This document shows, piece by piece, positions 52,424-61,085 of a stretch of 64,000 nucleotides of DNA (within the stretch, counting starts at the first letter, position 1; every line of letters begins with the position of its first letter). Location: positions 1 through 64,000 of the forward strand of contig DATJYO010000037.1 in the NCBI GenBank assembly GCA_035499555.1, written 5' to 3'. This DNA is from Bog-159 sp035499555 (GTDB taxonomy: Bacteria > Acidobacteriota > Terriglobia > Bryobacterales > Bryobacteraceae). The position numbers and the translations under genes were made by a program. The notes beneath the pieces are model-generated. The model was not told the DNA's origin, ran no database searches, and saw only the letters and a program-made list of their open reading frames with translations.

Positions 52424-54664
52424 TTAAGCGCCGTTGGAAGAATTCTGCGAGCCGTTGGTGACCTCGCGCATCACATCGGCAACCACGTCATCGGCGCGGC
52501 TGGATTGCAACTCCTGTTCCAGGCGGCGCAACGCCACGCCGACCACATCGCGGTGGTGCAGCTTGGCGCCGGGGCCCTTGGACGAGAGTTCCAGCCAGAG
52601 GCGGTGCAGCAGGTCCAGGTCCTGCGGCCAAAGCCGGGGCGGATGCGGGCCGAGGTTGAAGAAGATGGATTCCTCGTCTCCCGGGACCACGATTTCGAGT
52701 GACAAAGAAGGACGTGGCTCCGGCAGGTTCTCCCACTCGCGCCCGACCGTGGCGCCCTGTTCCGCGGGGCTCAGCTTGGGCGACAGGCCCATCACAATGC
52801 GGGAAGACTGCAGCCGTTGCGCCGCCTGAATAATCGCCGCGTATGGATTTCCACCCGGCACCACCATCAGCTCCACATGTTTGCCCGCTTTTTCGGCGAG
52901 GTTCACCACCTTGGTGAAGACTTCGGTCTCATCCACCGAGAAGATCTGCCGGATGTCCAGGGCATGCTCGCCGGAACCGGCCTGCGTCACCTGGCGGACC
53001 GAGAGCACCACCACGTCGATACGGCGCGTGTCCGTCTTCTCGAGGATGCGCTGCAGGTGCTCGAGCCGGTTGGGATTGCGCACGGCTACGATCACGTTGC
53101 CGGGCCGCAGGCGGGTGGCTTCGGCGGTCAGGTCCTCTTCGGTGGTTAGATTGAACTTCTCCATCTCCTGCGAGTGCGCGGCCATGTGGCGGCGATTGTA
53201 CAACTCGGATAACTCGAAGACGATGAAAAAGGCAATCGTGAAGCTGACGCCCGAGATGGTGGCCACCTTCTTGGTCACTACGTTGATGATGGCGAGGCTG
53301 AACAGGGCCAGCGTGATCAGGAAGAGGCCCACGGGGACTTCGGTGCGGCCGATGTGAAAATTCAGCGGGACTTTCCATCCGCGCCCCTCCGGCTGCTTAT
53401 AGCGCAACACCAGCACGGAAAGAGCCTTCATGGCGAAGCTCCACACCACACCGAAGGCGTACGCCTCTCCCAACATGTACACGTCGCCGCGGCTGATGGT
53501 AATGGTGGCCAGTTGCAGAATGACGATCGCGTTGATGATGCGCGAGCTGGTCCCGTACTTGTGATGCGGATGGCGGAACCAGTCCGGCAGCACGCCATCC
53601 TCGGCCACCCGGTTCAGCACGCCATTGGAGCCGATGATGGCGGTGTTGACCGCGCCGGACAGGATCAAAGTGCCCACCAGCACCACGAAGGCATGGAAGA
53701 GCAGGCGTACCGACACCGGCCCCACCAGGAACATGGACAAGCCGCCGATCAGGTTATCCAGGAATTTCTGGCGCTCGACGTCCGGGATAATCATCACGGC
53801 AAAAAACGAAACCAGCGACGTGAACAACATGCTGTAGATGAAGATCACGAAGCCGGCGCGTTCCAGGTTCTTCAGCTTGGGATGGGCGATCTCGCGGTTC
53901 ACCTGCGCCAGGCTCTCCTCACCGCTCATGGCCAGCAGCGAGTGGCCCAGACCGATCAGGATGGCGATGGCGGTGATGGAGGACGCCACGGTGCCGCGCA
54001 GCCAGCCCAGCGCCTCATGGCTGAAATGCAGATTCGACGGAACCGGCAGCGGCACCGGATGGTAGCCCTTCTCGAAGATCGTGAGCAGGCACCAGGCAAT
54101 CAGGATCACCACCATGACGGTGGTGACCTGCATGATGCGGAGCGCCTTCTCGCTGGATTCGTGAATGCCGATCACGTTCTTCCGCCAGAAATAGAGAACG
54201 ACCACCGCGGCGAAGACGGCGGCGAAGGTCTGCGGGTTGACGGACAGCCCGGGCATGTGGAGATACTGGCCGGTCTCGTTGATGAGCCCGCCCAGGTACA
54301 AGCCCGCGCTGACACCGCTGATCGGTCCGGTAAGAACGTAGTCGAACATCAGGGCGGAAACTGAGAATTTGGCCAGCGTGCCGCCCATGGCCTCGTGCAC
54401 AACTTTATACACGCCGCCGCGCACGAACATGCTGCAGCTCTCGATGTAGATGGCGCGCACGGCGTAGGAGAACAGCATGATCGCCAGGATGAACCACGGC
54501 GCGGCCTTGCCAATAGCCTGTTCGGCGATGCCGCCGACATAATAGGCTGAAGAGGCCAGATCGCTGAGGACGATCGCTGCCGCCCTCCAGAAGGAGATGA
54601 ACGACAGCATGACAGTCGTAGCGACAACGACATTAACGGCACGGGGCCGTTGTAGCTGGGTCAT
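52424..54664 (-). CDS. APC-family amino acid permease fused to a UspA-like domain
   Basis: This 746-residue protein has about twelve membrane helices in the first 480 residues, typical of APC-superfamily transporters (SFISFWRAAAIVLSDLASSAYYVGG, YVLTGPISGVSAGLYLGG, IALLIGLGHSLLAMSGEESLAQVNREI-like loop). After the membrane part, RPGNVIVAVRNPNRLEHLQRIL (about residue 515) opens a cytoplasmic universal-stress-protein-like region that continues to about residue 660, followed by a helical tail. Such APC-USP fusions occur in several bacteria, where the Usp part is thought to regulate transport. I use the ATG at 54664; an in-frame GTG lies 11 codons upstream. Confidence 0.88.
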   Translation of the reverse strand: MTQLQRPRAVNVVVATTVMLSFISFWRAAAIVLSDLASSAYYVGGIAEQAIGKAAPWFILAIMLFSYAVRAIYIESCSMFVRGGVYKVVHEAMGGTLAKFSVSALMFDYVLTGPISGVSAGLYLGGLINETGQYLHMPGLSVNPQTFAAVFAAVVVLYFWRKNVIGIHESSEKALRIMQVTTVMVVILIAWCLLTIFEKGYHPVPLPVPSNLHFSHEALGWLRGTVASSITAIAILIGLGHSLLAMSGEESLAQVNREIAHPKLKNLERAGFVIFIYSMLFTSLVSFFAVMIIPDVERQKFLDNLIGGLSMFLVGPVSVRLLFHAFVVLVGTLILSGAVNTAIIGSNGVLNRVAEDGVLPDWFRHPHHKYGTSSRIINAIVILQLATITISRGDVYMLGEAYAFGVVWSFAMKALSVLVLRYKQPEGRGWKVPLNFHIGRTEVPVGLFLITLALFSLAIINVVTKKVATISGVSFTIAFFIVFELSELYNRRHMAAHSQEMEKFNLTTEEDLTAEATRLRPGNVIVAVRNPNRLEHLQRILEKTDTRRIDVVVLSVRQVTQAGSGEHALDIRQIFSVDETEVFTKVVNLAEKAGKHVELMVVPGGNPYAAIIQAAQRLQSSRIVMGLSPKLSPAEQGATVGREWENLPEPRPSLSLEIVVPGDEESIFFNLGPHPPRLWPQDLDLLHRLWLELSSKGPGAKLHHRDVVGVALRRLEQELQSSRADDVVADVMREVTNGSQNSSNGA

Positions 54665-54820
54665 GCGCGAGGTGCCCAAGTGCTCACTTGCAACCACATG
54701 TTATCACGGGGAGTGGCATAGCGCCTCGACGCCGTGGCGCGGGGACCCGACGGTTGCCCGAAGGCGGCATTGTTTTCAGATGATTGCGCCGGCAATCCGC
54801 TTGCTGGATTGAGTTGCGAA

Positions 54821-56785
54821 ATGAGGACCGCCCTCGCATTTCTGTTCCTGATGGGGACCTCCCTGGCCCGTGCCGCTACGCCTGGCTTCCTGTTGGGTTT
54901 CAACTACGCCGAGTCGTTCGGATTCTCCGATCAAGCGCCGACTGTCGTAGCCGTTGACGGATCGAACGCCATCTACCTTTTGGGTGCTACCTACCATCCC
55001 AGTCAGTTGCCCGCCACCAGTGTTTTAGGCCAGACGAGCGACTTGGATTCGTTCGTGCTGAAGCTGTCGCCGGACGGCCGACACATCGTCTACCTCACCG
55101 CCCTCGGTTTTCAGGCCAACTCCATGGCGGTCGATGCCGGGGGCAATGCCTACATCGCCGGGCCGGATTTCGTGGCCAAGCTGAATCCCGCCGGCACGGC
55201 ACTGGTCTACCAGATGAAGATCGGCCTGACCGTCTCTCTGACCGGCATAGCGGTCGACGCAGCGGGCCATGCCTACGTCCTGGGCTACACAGAGCCGAAA
55301 GGCTATCTCCAGACCACCCCCGGCGCTTTTCAGCCGGAAGAACCCAACGGCCTCAACAATCACGCGTTTGTCGTGCGCTTGAACGCGGAAGGAACGGCCT
55401 TCGACTATGCCACTTACGTGACCGGCAGCAACGGGGACACGCCCACCGGCATCGCCGTGGATAGTTCGGGAGCGGCAGTCATCTCCGGATACACCGGCTC
55501 CACCGACTTCCCAAGCACGCCGGGGGCTTACCAGGGATCGAAAAACGGCGACATACTTTGGAGCTTCCTCACGCGTCTGCTACCGGATGGCTCGGGCCTG
55601 ATCTACTCGGCTTGGCCGATTCCGGCGGGCACCGTGCCGGTGGCCGTCGATCCCAACGGCAACGCCGCCCTGGTGGCGGGCGCCGGTCAATTGTTGCGCT
55701 TCGATCCGCAAGGATCTCTGGTGTTTTCACAGTCCACTCCCGGAATCGGCGCGTTGGCCGTGGACGCCGGCGGGAATATTTATGCTTTGGTCGGCGGGCT
55801 GGCGCAATATGTGGTCAAGAACAGCGTATTCACCTGCACACCGGGAACCTCCATCGCGGCACTGACGGTCTTCGATCCTACCGGCAACCTCCTGCAATCG
55901 ACTTATCTGCCGCCGCACGCTGCGGCGAGCACCCTGGCGCTGGGTCCGGGCGCGTCCGTCAACATCGTGGGTTCGACGCTTGCCGGCTTCACGGCCACGC
56001 AGACCCTCGCCGGCGGCGGTTCGTGGTTCCTGGCGGTGCTTACGCCGGACCCCGCGGCGCAGCCGGTCCAACTGGCGTGCGTCACCAGCGCGGCCAGTTT
56101 TTCGGCCACTGCGATTGCGGCGGGGGAGATCGTTTCGCTTTTTGGACAGGGCCTCGGGCCGGTCGTGGGAACTCAGCCGGTGGTCGGCATCGACAGCGGT
56201 TTCCCCAGCCGCCTGGCGGACGTGCAGGTGACATTCAACGGCATTGCGGCGCCGCTGCTGTACGTCCAGGACGGGCAGGTCAACGCAGTCGTGCCATGGC
56301 CGCTGGCAGGCGCCGCCTCGGCCGAGATCTGCGTATCCGACTTCCTGCCGGCGTCGAACTGCCTGGAGTGGCCCGTGGCCGAAGCGGCGCCAGGAGTGTT
56401 CACCGTGGACGGCGTCCACGCCGCGGCGTTGAACCAGGACGGCAGCATCAATTCGGCGGACAACCCTGCGGGTCCCGGTACGCTGGTATCCGTGTGGGCC
56501 ACGGGCCTCGGTCCGATGACCCCGCTGCCGGCCGATGGCGCTATCGTGGTTCCGCCCCTGCCCGTCAACGACATTCAGTTCGGGGCATTTGACCGCGTGG
56601 GCGGCATCATATTCAGCTACTCGCCGCTGGCGACCACATATAACGGCCCGGCGCCCTACCTGGTGGCGGGGGCGAGCCAGATTAACTTCATGGTGACGGA
56701 CCTGGAGATGATAATCGCGACCACGGCCAGCGACTCAGCTTACTTCAACAGCAACAGCTTTATTGTCTACGTCGCCGGTAATTGA
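54821..56785 (+). CDS. Exported repeat protein with TIGR03437 C-terminal domain
   Basis: The 654-residue protein has a signal peptide (MRTALAFLFLMGTSLARAA) and SBBP-like repeats (about residues 40-400), visible as AVDGSNAIYLLGAT, AVDAGGNAYIAGPD, AVDAAGHAYVLGYT, AVDSSGAAVISGYTGSTDFPST and similar. The C-terminal 230 residues are the TIGR03437 domain (IAAGEIVSLFGQGLGPVVG, LLYVQDGQVNAVVPW, GPGTLVSVWATGLGP). The extra open frame before the ATG at 54821 lacks a signal peptide and is not used. The function is unknown; the layout suggests a secreted or cell-surface beta-propeller. Confidence 0.87.
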   Translation: MRTALAFLFLMGTSLARAATPGFLLGFNYAESFGFSDQAPTVVAVDGSNAIYLLGATYHPSQLPATSVLGQTSDLDSFVLKLSPDGRHIVYLTALGFQANSMAVDAGGNAYIAGPDFVAKLNPAGTALVYQMKIGLTVSLTGIAVDAAGHAYVLGYTEPKGYLQTTPGAFQPEEPNGLNNHAFVVRLNAEGTAFDYATYVTGSNGDTPTGIAVDSSGAAVISGYTGSTDFPSTPGAYQGSKNGDILWSFLTRLLPDGSGLIYSAWPIPAGTVPVAVDPNGNAALVAGAGQLLRFDPQGSLVFSQSTPGIGALAVDAGGNIYALVGGLAQYVVKNSVFTCTPGTSIAALTVFDPTGNLLQSTYLPPHAAASTLALGPGASVNIVGSTLAGFTATQTLAGGGSWFLAVLTPDPAAQPVQLACVTSAASFSATAIAAGEIVSLFGQGLGPVVGTQPVVGIDSGFPSRLADVQVTFNGIAAPLLYVQDGQVNAVVPWPLAGAASAEICVSDFLPASNCLEWPVAEAAPGVFTVDGVHAAALNQDGSINSADNPAGPGTLVSVWATGLGPMTPLPADGAIVVPPLPVNDIQFGAFDRVGGIIFSYSPLATTYNGPAPYLVAGASQINFMVTDLEMIIATTASDSAYFNSNSFIVYVAGN

Positions 56786-56819
56786 CGCGCCCGGTTTCCC
56801 ACTACCATAGAGGTTGGCG

Positions 56820-58136
56820 ATGACCTCCGAAGAACTGGCCCGCTCCATCGTCGCGCGGCTGCGCGCGAGCGGGCACCAAGCCTACCTGGTCGGCGGCTGC
56901 GTCCGCGATCTGCTCCTCGGGCGGACACCCAAAGACTTCGATGTAGCCACCGAAGCCCGCCCCGACCGTATCACCGAGCTGTTCGAACGCTCCGAGCAGG
57001 TGGGGGCGCATTTTGGCGTGGTGCTGGTGCGCGAGAACACGGCGCAGGTGGAGGTGGCCACTTTTCGCAGCGATGCCAGCTATAGCGACGGGCGCCGTCC
57101 GGACGCCGTGTGTTTCGAGGCCAGTCCCCGGCAGGACGTCATGCGGCGCGACTTTACCATCAATGCGCTGCTGCTCGATCCGGATACCAACGAGGTGCTC
57201 GACTTCGCCGGCGGGCGCGCGGATCTCAGCCGGCGGCTGATCCGCGCCATCGGCGATGCGGACGCGCGCTTCCGCGAAGATCATTTGCGCCTGATCCGCG
57301 CCGTGCGCTTCGCCGCGCGCCTGGGATTCGAGATCGAGCCGCAGACGCTGGCGGCGCTGCAGCGCTTGCACCGCCTGATCCTGCGGGTGGCGCCGGAACG
57401 GATTCGGGACGAACTCGTCCGCATCCTGACCGAGGGCGGGGCGCGGCGCGGCTTCGAGCTGCTGGATGCCACCGGCCTGTTAGGCGACCTGTTGCCGGAG
57501 GTCGCGGCCATGAAGGGCGTCGCGCAGCCGCCCGAGTTCCACCCGGAGGGCGACGTCTGGACGCACACCCTGCTGCTGCTCGAAAGGCTGCGCAGTCCCA
57601 CGCCCACGCTGGCCATGGGCGCGCTGCTGCACGATGTCGGCAAACCGCCCGCGTTCCGGGTGGCCGACCGTATTCGTTTCGACGGCCACGTGGAGGAGGG
57701 GGTGCGGCTGGCGCGCGGCATCCTGGGCCGGCTGCGCTTCTCGAACGAGCAGGCGGAGATGATCGAGGCGCTGATCGCCAATCACATGCGCTTCAAGGAC
57801 ACGGGCAAGATGCGCGAGAGCACCCTGAAGCGTTTCCTGCGCATGGAGAACTTCGCCGAGCACCTGGAATTGCACCGTCTGGACTGCCTGGCCAGCAACG
57901 GCCGGCTGGAGACCTACAAGCGGGTCTGCGCGCGGCTGGCGGAGATGGGCGAGGAAGAGCTGCGGCCCAAGCTGTTGCTGAGCGGCCGCGATCTGATCGA
58001 GGCCGGCTACCAGCCCGGGCCGCAGTTTGCCACCATGCTCGCGGCGCTGGAGGACGCGCAGTTGGAGGGCCGCGTCAAGAACCGCGACGAAGCCCTCGCG
58101 CTGGTGCGGGCGCAGTTCGGTCCCGCTACCGAATAA
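56820..58136 (+). CDS. cca: CCA tRNA nucleotidyltransferase / poly(A) polymerase family (class II)
   Basis: A 438-residue class II nucleotidyltransferase. It has GGCVRDLLLGRTPKDFDVATEA (with Asp39 and Asp41 as metal ligands), RRDFTINALL, FREDHLRLIRAVRFAARLGFEI (the template-like motif) and a C-terminal HD domain (LLHDVGKPPAF). Proteins of this form add CCA to tRNA ends or, less often, are poly(A) polymerases; the family alone does not settle which. The ATG at 56820 has AGAGG six bases upstream. It overlaps the convergent repeat-protein gene by 11 bp. Confidence 0.92.
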   Translation: MTSEELARSIVARLRASGHQAYLVGGCVRDLLLGRTPKDFDVATEARPDRITELFERSEQVGAHFGVVLVRENTAQVEVATFRSDASYSDGRRPDAVCFEASPRQDVMRRDFTINALLLDPDTNEVLDFAGGRADLSRRLIRAIGDADARFREDHLRLIRAVRFAARLGFEIEPQTLAALQRLHRLILRVAPERIRDELVRILTEGGARRGFELLDATGLLGDLLPEVAAMKGVAQPPEFHPEGDVWTHTLLLLERLRSPTPTLAMGALLHDVGKPPAFRVADRIRFDGHVEEGVRLARGILGRLRFSNEQAEMIEALIANHMRFKDTGKMRESTLKRFLRMENFAEHLELHRLDCLASNGRLETYKRVCARLAEMGEEELRPKLLLSGRDLIEAGYQPGPQFATMLAALEDAQLEGRVKNRDEALALVRAQFGPATE

Positions 58137-60876
58137 CCAGGTCCGCGGGCTGGCCGAGTTCCACGGGATGCAGATAGCGCCCGCGGTTCTTCTCTTCCTT
58201 CGGCTCCTCAACCACGACCGGGTGCGCGACGGCGTAAGCGTCTTTGCGGATCCCCGTAACCGCCCAGGAAACGCGCAGGCCGGGCCGCCCGCCCGCGATG
58301 GTGAAGGTGTTCCCGGAAATCTCCGACGCGATATACACCGGAGCATAGCCGCCCAGGCAGGTCAACTGATAACGGAAGTCCCGGTTCAGGGCTTCGAACC
58401 AGTCGGGCAGCATCACCTGCGCGTTGCCGTTGGCGTCCAGCGTGACGATGCCGTCATAGAAGTTCTTCATATCCGGCGATTCCACGAACGAGTGCGACAG
58501 ATATTTGTTGGCCGGGTCGAGGGGGTGGTCGATTTTGAACGTTCCGCTGCCCTTGGTGATTTTGCCGCTGACATTCAGGTTGCCGGAGAAGGTGCCGTTG
58601 CCGGCGGCGTCCACGCTAAATATCGTCGTAAAGCCGGGGCCGGACTGGCCGGCGATGACCGTGCCCGATCCGCTGGTGTTTACAAATTGGCCGGCAATGC
58701 CGCCGGCACTGGCGGTAGCGCCTTCCACGCCCACGGCGAAACCGGAGGTGGCCGTGGCGCTGCCAAAGACGCCGATGCCGCTGGTGCTGCTGGCATATCC
58801 GCTGACGCCGTAGACCGGTCCGCCGGACGTTGCTCCTTCGTAACCATTCAAGCCCGACGCGCCACTGGTGCTGCTGTTGGTGCTCCCGGTGACGCCGAAG
58901 ACGGCCCCCGTGCTTGCGCTGGCGAAGCCGCCGACACCGGCGGCAAAGTTGGTAGTGCTCGCATTCTGCCCGTAGACGCCATCGGTCTGCCCACTGCTTG
59001 CCTGGGCGTTGCCGAAGACGCCCGCGGAGCCATTTCCGCTGCTGGTAGTGCTGCCGTTCACGCCATACACGCTCCCGGTCGCAGCGCCTTCAAACCCAAT
59101 GACTCCAGCGGACCCGCCGGTGGTGCTGCTGGTCTGCCCATTGACGCCGAAAACCTGGCCGGTAGTGGCCTGTTCGTTGCCGAAGATAGCGGCGGACCCG
59201 TTGCCGCTGCTAAGCACGTTTCCGTTGACGCCGTACACCGTCCCCGTGCTTGCCCCTTCATTGCCCACCAGGCCGGAAGACCCGTTGCCGCTGCTGTTGG
59301 TGCCGCCGATGACGCCGAACACGTTGCCCGTGGCGGCTCCCTCGAAGCCGGACACAGCCGCGGACCCGTTTCCGGTGCTGTTGGTGCCGCCGGTGACGCC
59401 GAACACCTGCCCGGTGGCGGCGCCCTCAAATCCGGTAACCGCCGCGGACCCGTTGCCGGTGCTGTTGGTGCCGCCGCTGACGCCGAACACCTGCCCGGTG
59501 GCCGCACCCTCATATCCGTTCACCGCCGCCGCAAAGGGGCCGATGCTGTTGGTATTTCCGTTGACGCCGTACACTTGCCCCGTGGCGGAGTTCTCGAATC
59601 CGTTCACTCCCGCGGAATTCTGGGTGGAGCTATTGGCGCCGCCGGCGACTCCGTACACTCTCCCCGTAGCGGCGCCTTCATTGCCCTGTACGCCCGCGGA
59701 TCCGTTGCCGGTGCTGTTGGTATCCCCCGCCACGCCGAACACCTGCCCGGTGGTCGCGCCTTCATATCCGTTGACTCCCGCCGCAAAGGGGCCGGCGCTG
59801 CTGGTGTTGCCGTTCACGCCGTACACCTGTCCCGTGGCGGCGTTTTGTTGTCCCCATACTCCCGCGGCGTTCGCCGTGGTGCTCGCGCTTTGGCCGTAAA
59901 CCCCGAAGGCGTTTCCGCTGGTGGCGCTATTGACGCCCCACACGCCGCTGCCGGAAGGCGCATTCACGCTGCCCTCCACGCCGTAACCGGAACTGCTGGA
60001 CGAGATACCCAACACGCCCACGCTGTTTCCGGTGGCCGCCGCGTTGTTGCCTTCGACGCCGGCGCCGGTCGCATCGTGTGCGACGCCCAGCACACCGAAG
60101 TCCGCGCCCGTGGTGTCCGTGGTGTCGTTGGACGTTCCCTGCACTCCGATTCCCTTGGCCGCCGTGGCTGTAGCGGAAACGCCGGCCGTCCCGCCCTTGG
60201 ACGATATGCCGATTCCACTGGTGGCGCTGGCCACCAGCCCCTTTCCCGTACCGGTCTGCTGCACCGCCACGATCTGCGTCGTGTTGCTGCCGGTGAATGT
60301 GGTCGGCCCGCTGGTGGCGTTGGGCGCCGTCGCGTTAGTCTTCGGCGCCGGCGAAGGCTGCAGGGTGCGGATGGTTTGGCGCACCGAATCGGTCAGATCC
60401 GTTTTACGCACGATCTCGCTGGCCGGAACGCCCGCCACGCGCAAGGCTTCCTCGGCGCGCAGCGCGTAGGGCACGCTCACCAGTTGCACGCGCGGCTGTT
60501 CCACGCCGCCCAGCGGCGTGACGGCCAGCCAGCGCGGTTCCCCGATCCCCAGCACCTCCGGCGGCAGTCCCCCGTTTTTGGTCGCACCCACCATTACGGT
60601 ATACCGGCCGCCCGCATCCGGCTCGACATTCTGGATCTCCGACCACAAGGCTACCCCGCCGCTTTGTTCCTTATAAATGGCGATCTCGACGCCTATCGGA
60701 CCACCGACCTTCGGTTCAGGTACACTTAGTACTCCGTTGTATCGGACTAAGCGCGGCACAAAGCCTACTGACCCCTCAGTAATTCCCTGATGATCCGCCG
60801 TTTGTGCCCTCAATTCACTTAGGACCAATGGACTACTTAGACAGACCGCCACACAGATCAGCCGATTAACTCCCAT
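58126..60876 (-). CDS. Large exported protein with 28-residue tandem repeats, probable surface protein
   Basis: The 916-residue protein has a signal peptide (about residues 1-25) and an N-terminal domain of about 130 residues (LVRYNGVLSVPEPKVGG to VSVPYALRAEEALRVAG) found in many acidobacterial exported proteins. A Gly/Ser/Thr/Ala-rich region follows, with twelve regular 28-residue repeats at about residues 347-682. Last comes a folded C-terminal domain (FKIDHPLDPANKYLSHSFVE, MLPDWFEALNRDFRYQLTC) that closes acidobacterial and other bacterial surface proteins. GVxG motifs recur about every 14 residues, compatible with a beta-roll or beta-helix stalk. The exact function is unknown; an adhesin or cell-wall fibre is my inference. 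It has its own strong promoter. Confidence 0.85.
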   Translation of the reverse strand: MGVNRLICVAVCLSSPLVLSELRAQTADHQGITEGSVGFVPRLVRYNGVLSVPEPKVGGPIGVEIAIYKEQSGGVALWSEIQNVEPDAGGRYTVMVGATKNGGLPPEVLGIGEPRWLAVTPLGGVEQPRVQLVSVPYALRAEEALRVAGVPASEIVRKTDLTDSVRQTIRTLQPSPAPKTNATAPNATSGPTTFTGSNTTQIVAVQQTGTGKGLVASATSGIGISSKGGTAGVSATATAAKGIGVQGTSNDTTDTTGADFGVLGVAHDATGAGVEGNNAAATGNSVGVLGISSSSSGYGVEGSVNAPSGSGVWGVNSATSGNAFGVYGQSASTTANAAGVWGQQNAATGQVYGVNGNTSSAGPFAAGVNGYEGATTGQVFGVAGDTNSTGNGSAGVQGNEGAATGRVYGVAGGANSSTQNSAGVNGFENSATGQVYGVNGNTNSIGPFAAAVNGYEGAATGQVFGVSGGTNSTGNGSAAVTGFEGAATGQVFGVTGGTNSTGNGSAAVSGFEGAATGNVFGVIGGTNSSGNGSSGLVGNEGASTGTVYGVNGNVLSSGNGSAAIFGNEQATTGQVFGVNGQTSSTTGGSAGVIGFEGAATGSVYGVNGSTTSSGNGSAGVFGNAQASSGQTDGVYGQNASTTNFAAGVGGFASASTGAVFGVTGSTNSSTSGASGLNGYEGATSGGPVYGVSGYASSTSGIGVFGSATATSGFAVGVEGATASAGGIAGQFVNTSGSGTVIAGQSGPGFTTIFSVDAAGNGTFSGNLNVSGKITKGSGTFKIDHPLDPANKYLSHSFVESPDMKNFYDGIVTLDANGNAQVMLPDWFEALNRDFRYQLTCLGGYAPVYIASEISGNTFTIAGGRPGLRVSWAVTGIRKDAYAVAHPVVVEEPKEEKNRGRYLHPVELGQPADLVIR
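58831..59838 (-). repeat. Twelve in-frame 84-bp tandem repeats
   Basis: Each unit encodes 28 residues of the form xTGxVxGVxG...AxVxGxEGA and length is conserved exactly over twelve consecutive copies; degenerate copies flank the array on both sides. Units 5 and 6 downstream of 59838 differ by two residues from each other, and the first and fourth units, like the second and third-plus-three, are near-duplicates, pointing to 252-bp higher-order duplications. Such arrays can change copy number by recombination. Confidence 0.85.
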
Positions 60877-60898
60877 GATGCAATTCTCCTCAGCTTGT

Positions 60899-60928
60899 TT
60901 AGCGAAACTCAGGCTGTAAAGAGGACAT
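60899..60928 (-). CDS. Possible 9-residue leader peptide upstream of the repeat protein
   Basis: In the 5' leader of the repeat-protein gene, GGAGGAGGGG is followed closely by ATG and nine codons (MSSLQPEFR) before TAA. The ribosome site is stronger than that of the main gene. It may be a translated leader controlling the gene below; a chance occurrence cannot be excluded. Confidence 0.3.
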   Translation of the reverse strand: MSSLQPEFR

Positions 60929-60957
60929 TCCCCTCCTCCGGATTACAGCGTCCTGGA

Positions 60958-60987
60958 ATTATATGTGTGGCGTTGCGGTCCCGTCAA
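60958..60987 (-). promoter_or_regulatory. Sigma-70-type promoter of the repeat-protein gene
   Basis: On the minus strand TTGACG (60987-60982) is followed after 18 bases by a perfect TATAAT (60963-60958). The predicted start near 60950 gives a leader of about 75 bases. The -35 box overlaps the stop codon of the membrane microprotein gene. Confidence 0.75.
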
Positions 60988-61085
60988 GGGCGCCAGACAA
61001 ATACCATGTAGAGTACGACCAGGAAGACCGCGATGACGGCGGCAGCCGTGGCGCGTTCCAGCAACTGGATACGGCTCTGACTCAC
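60984..61085 (-). CDS. 33-residue single-helix membrane microprotein
   Basis: GTG at 61085 opens a frame of 33 codons to TGA at 60984. The product has a polar N-terminus (MSQSRIQLLERA), one hydrophobic helix of about 20 residues (AAVIAVFLVVLYMVFVW) and a short basic end (RP). GTG overlaps the stop of the S9 peptidase gene by four bases (GTGA), the pattern of translational coupling used repeatedly in this window. It is too short for routine gene finders. It could be a regulator of, or partner to, the peptidase or another membrane protein; its family is unknown to me. Confidence 0.6.
   Translation of the reverse strand: MSQSRIQLLERATAAAVIAVFLVVLYMVFVWRP

Noticed and set aside
58831..59838. Regular DNA repeats considered as a CRISPR array
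   Set aside because: Units are 84 bp, in frame, and without unique spacers between identical repeats; they encode a protein.
58027..60729. Plus-strand frame of 900 codons opposite the repeat protein
   Set aside because: Long antisense frames arise opposite Gly/Ser/Thr-rich repeats; the minus-strand frame has a signal peptide, promoter and known end domains.
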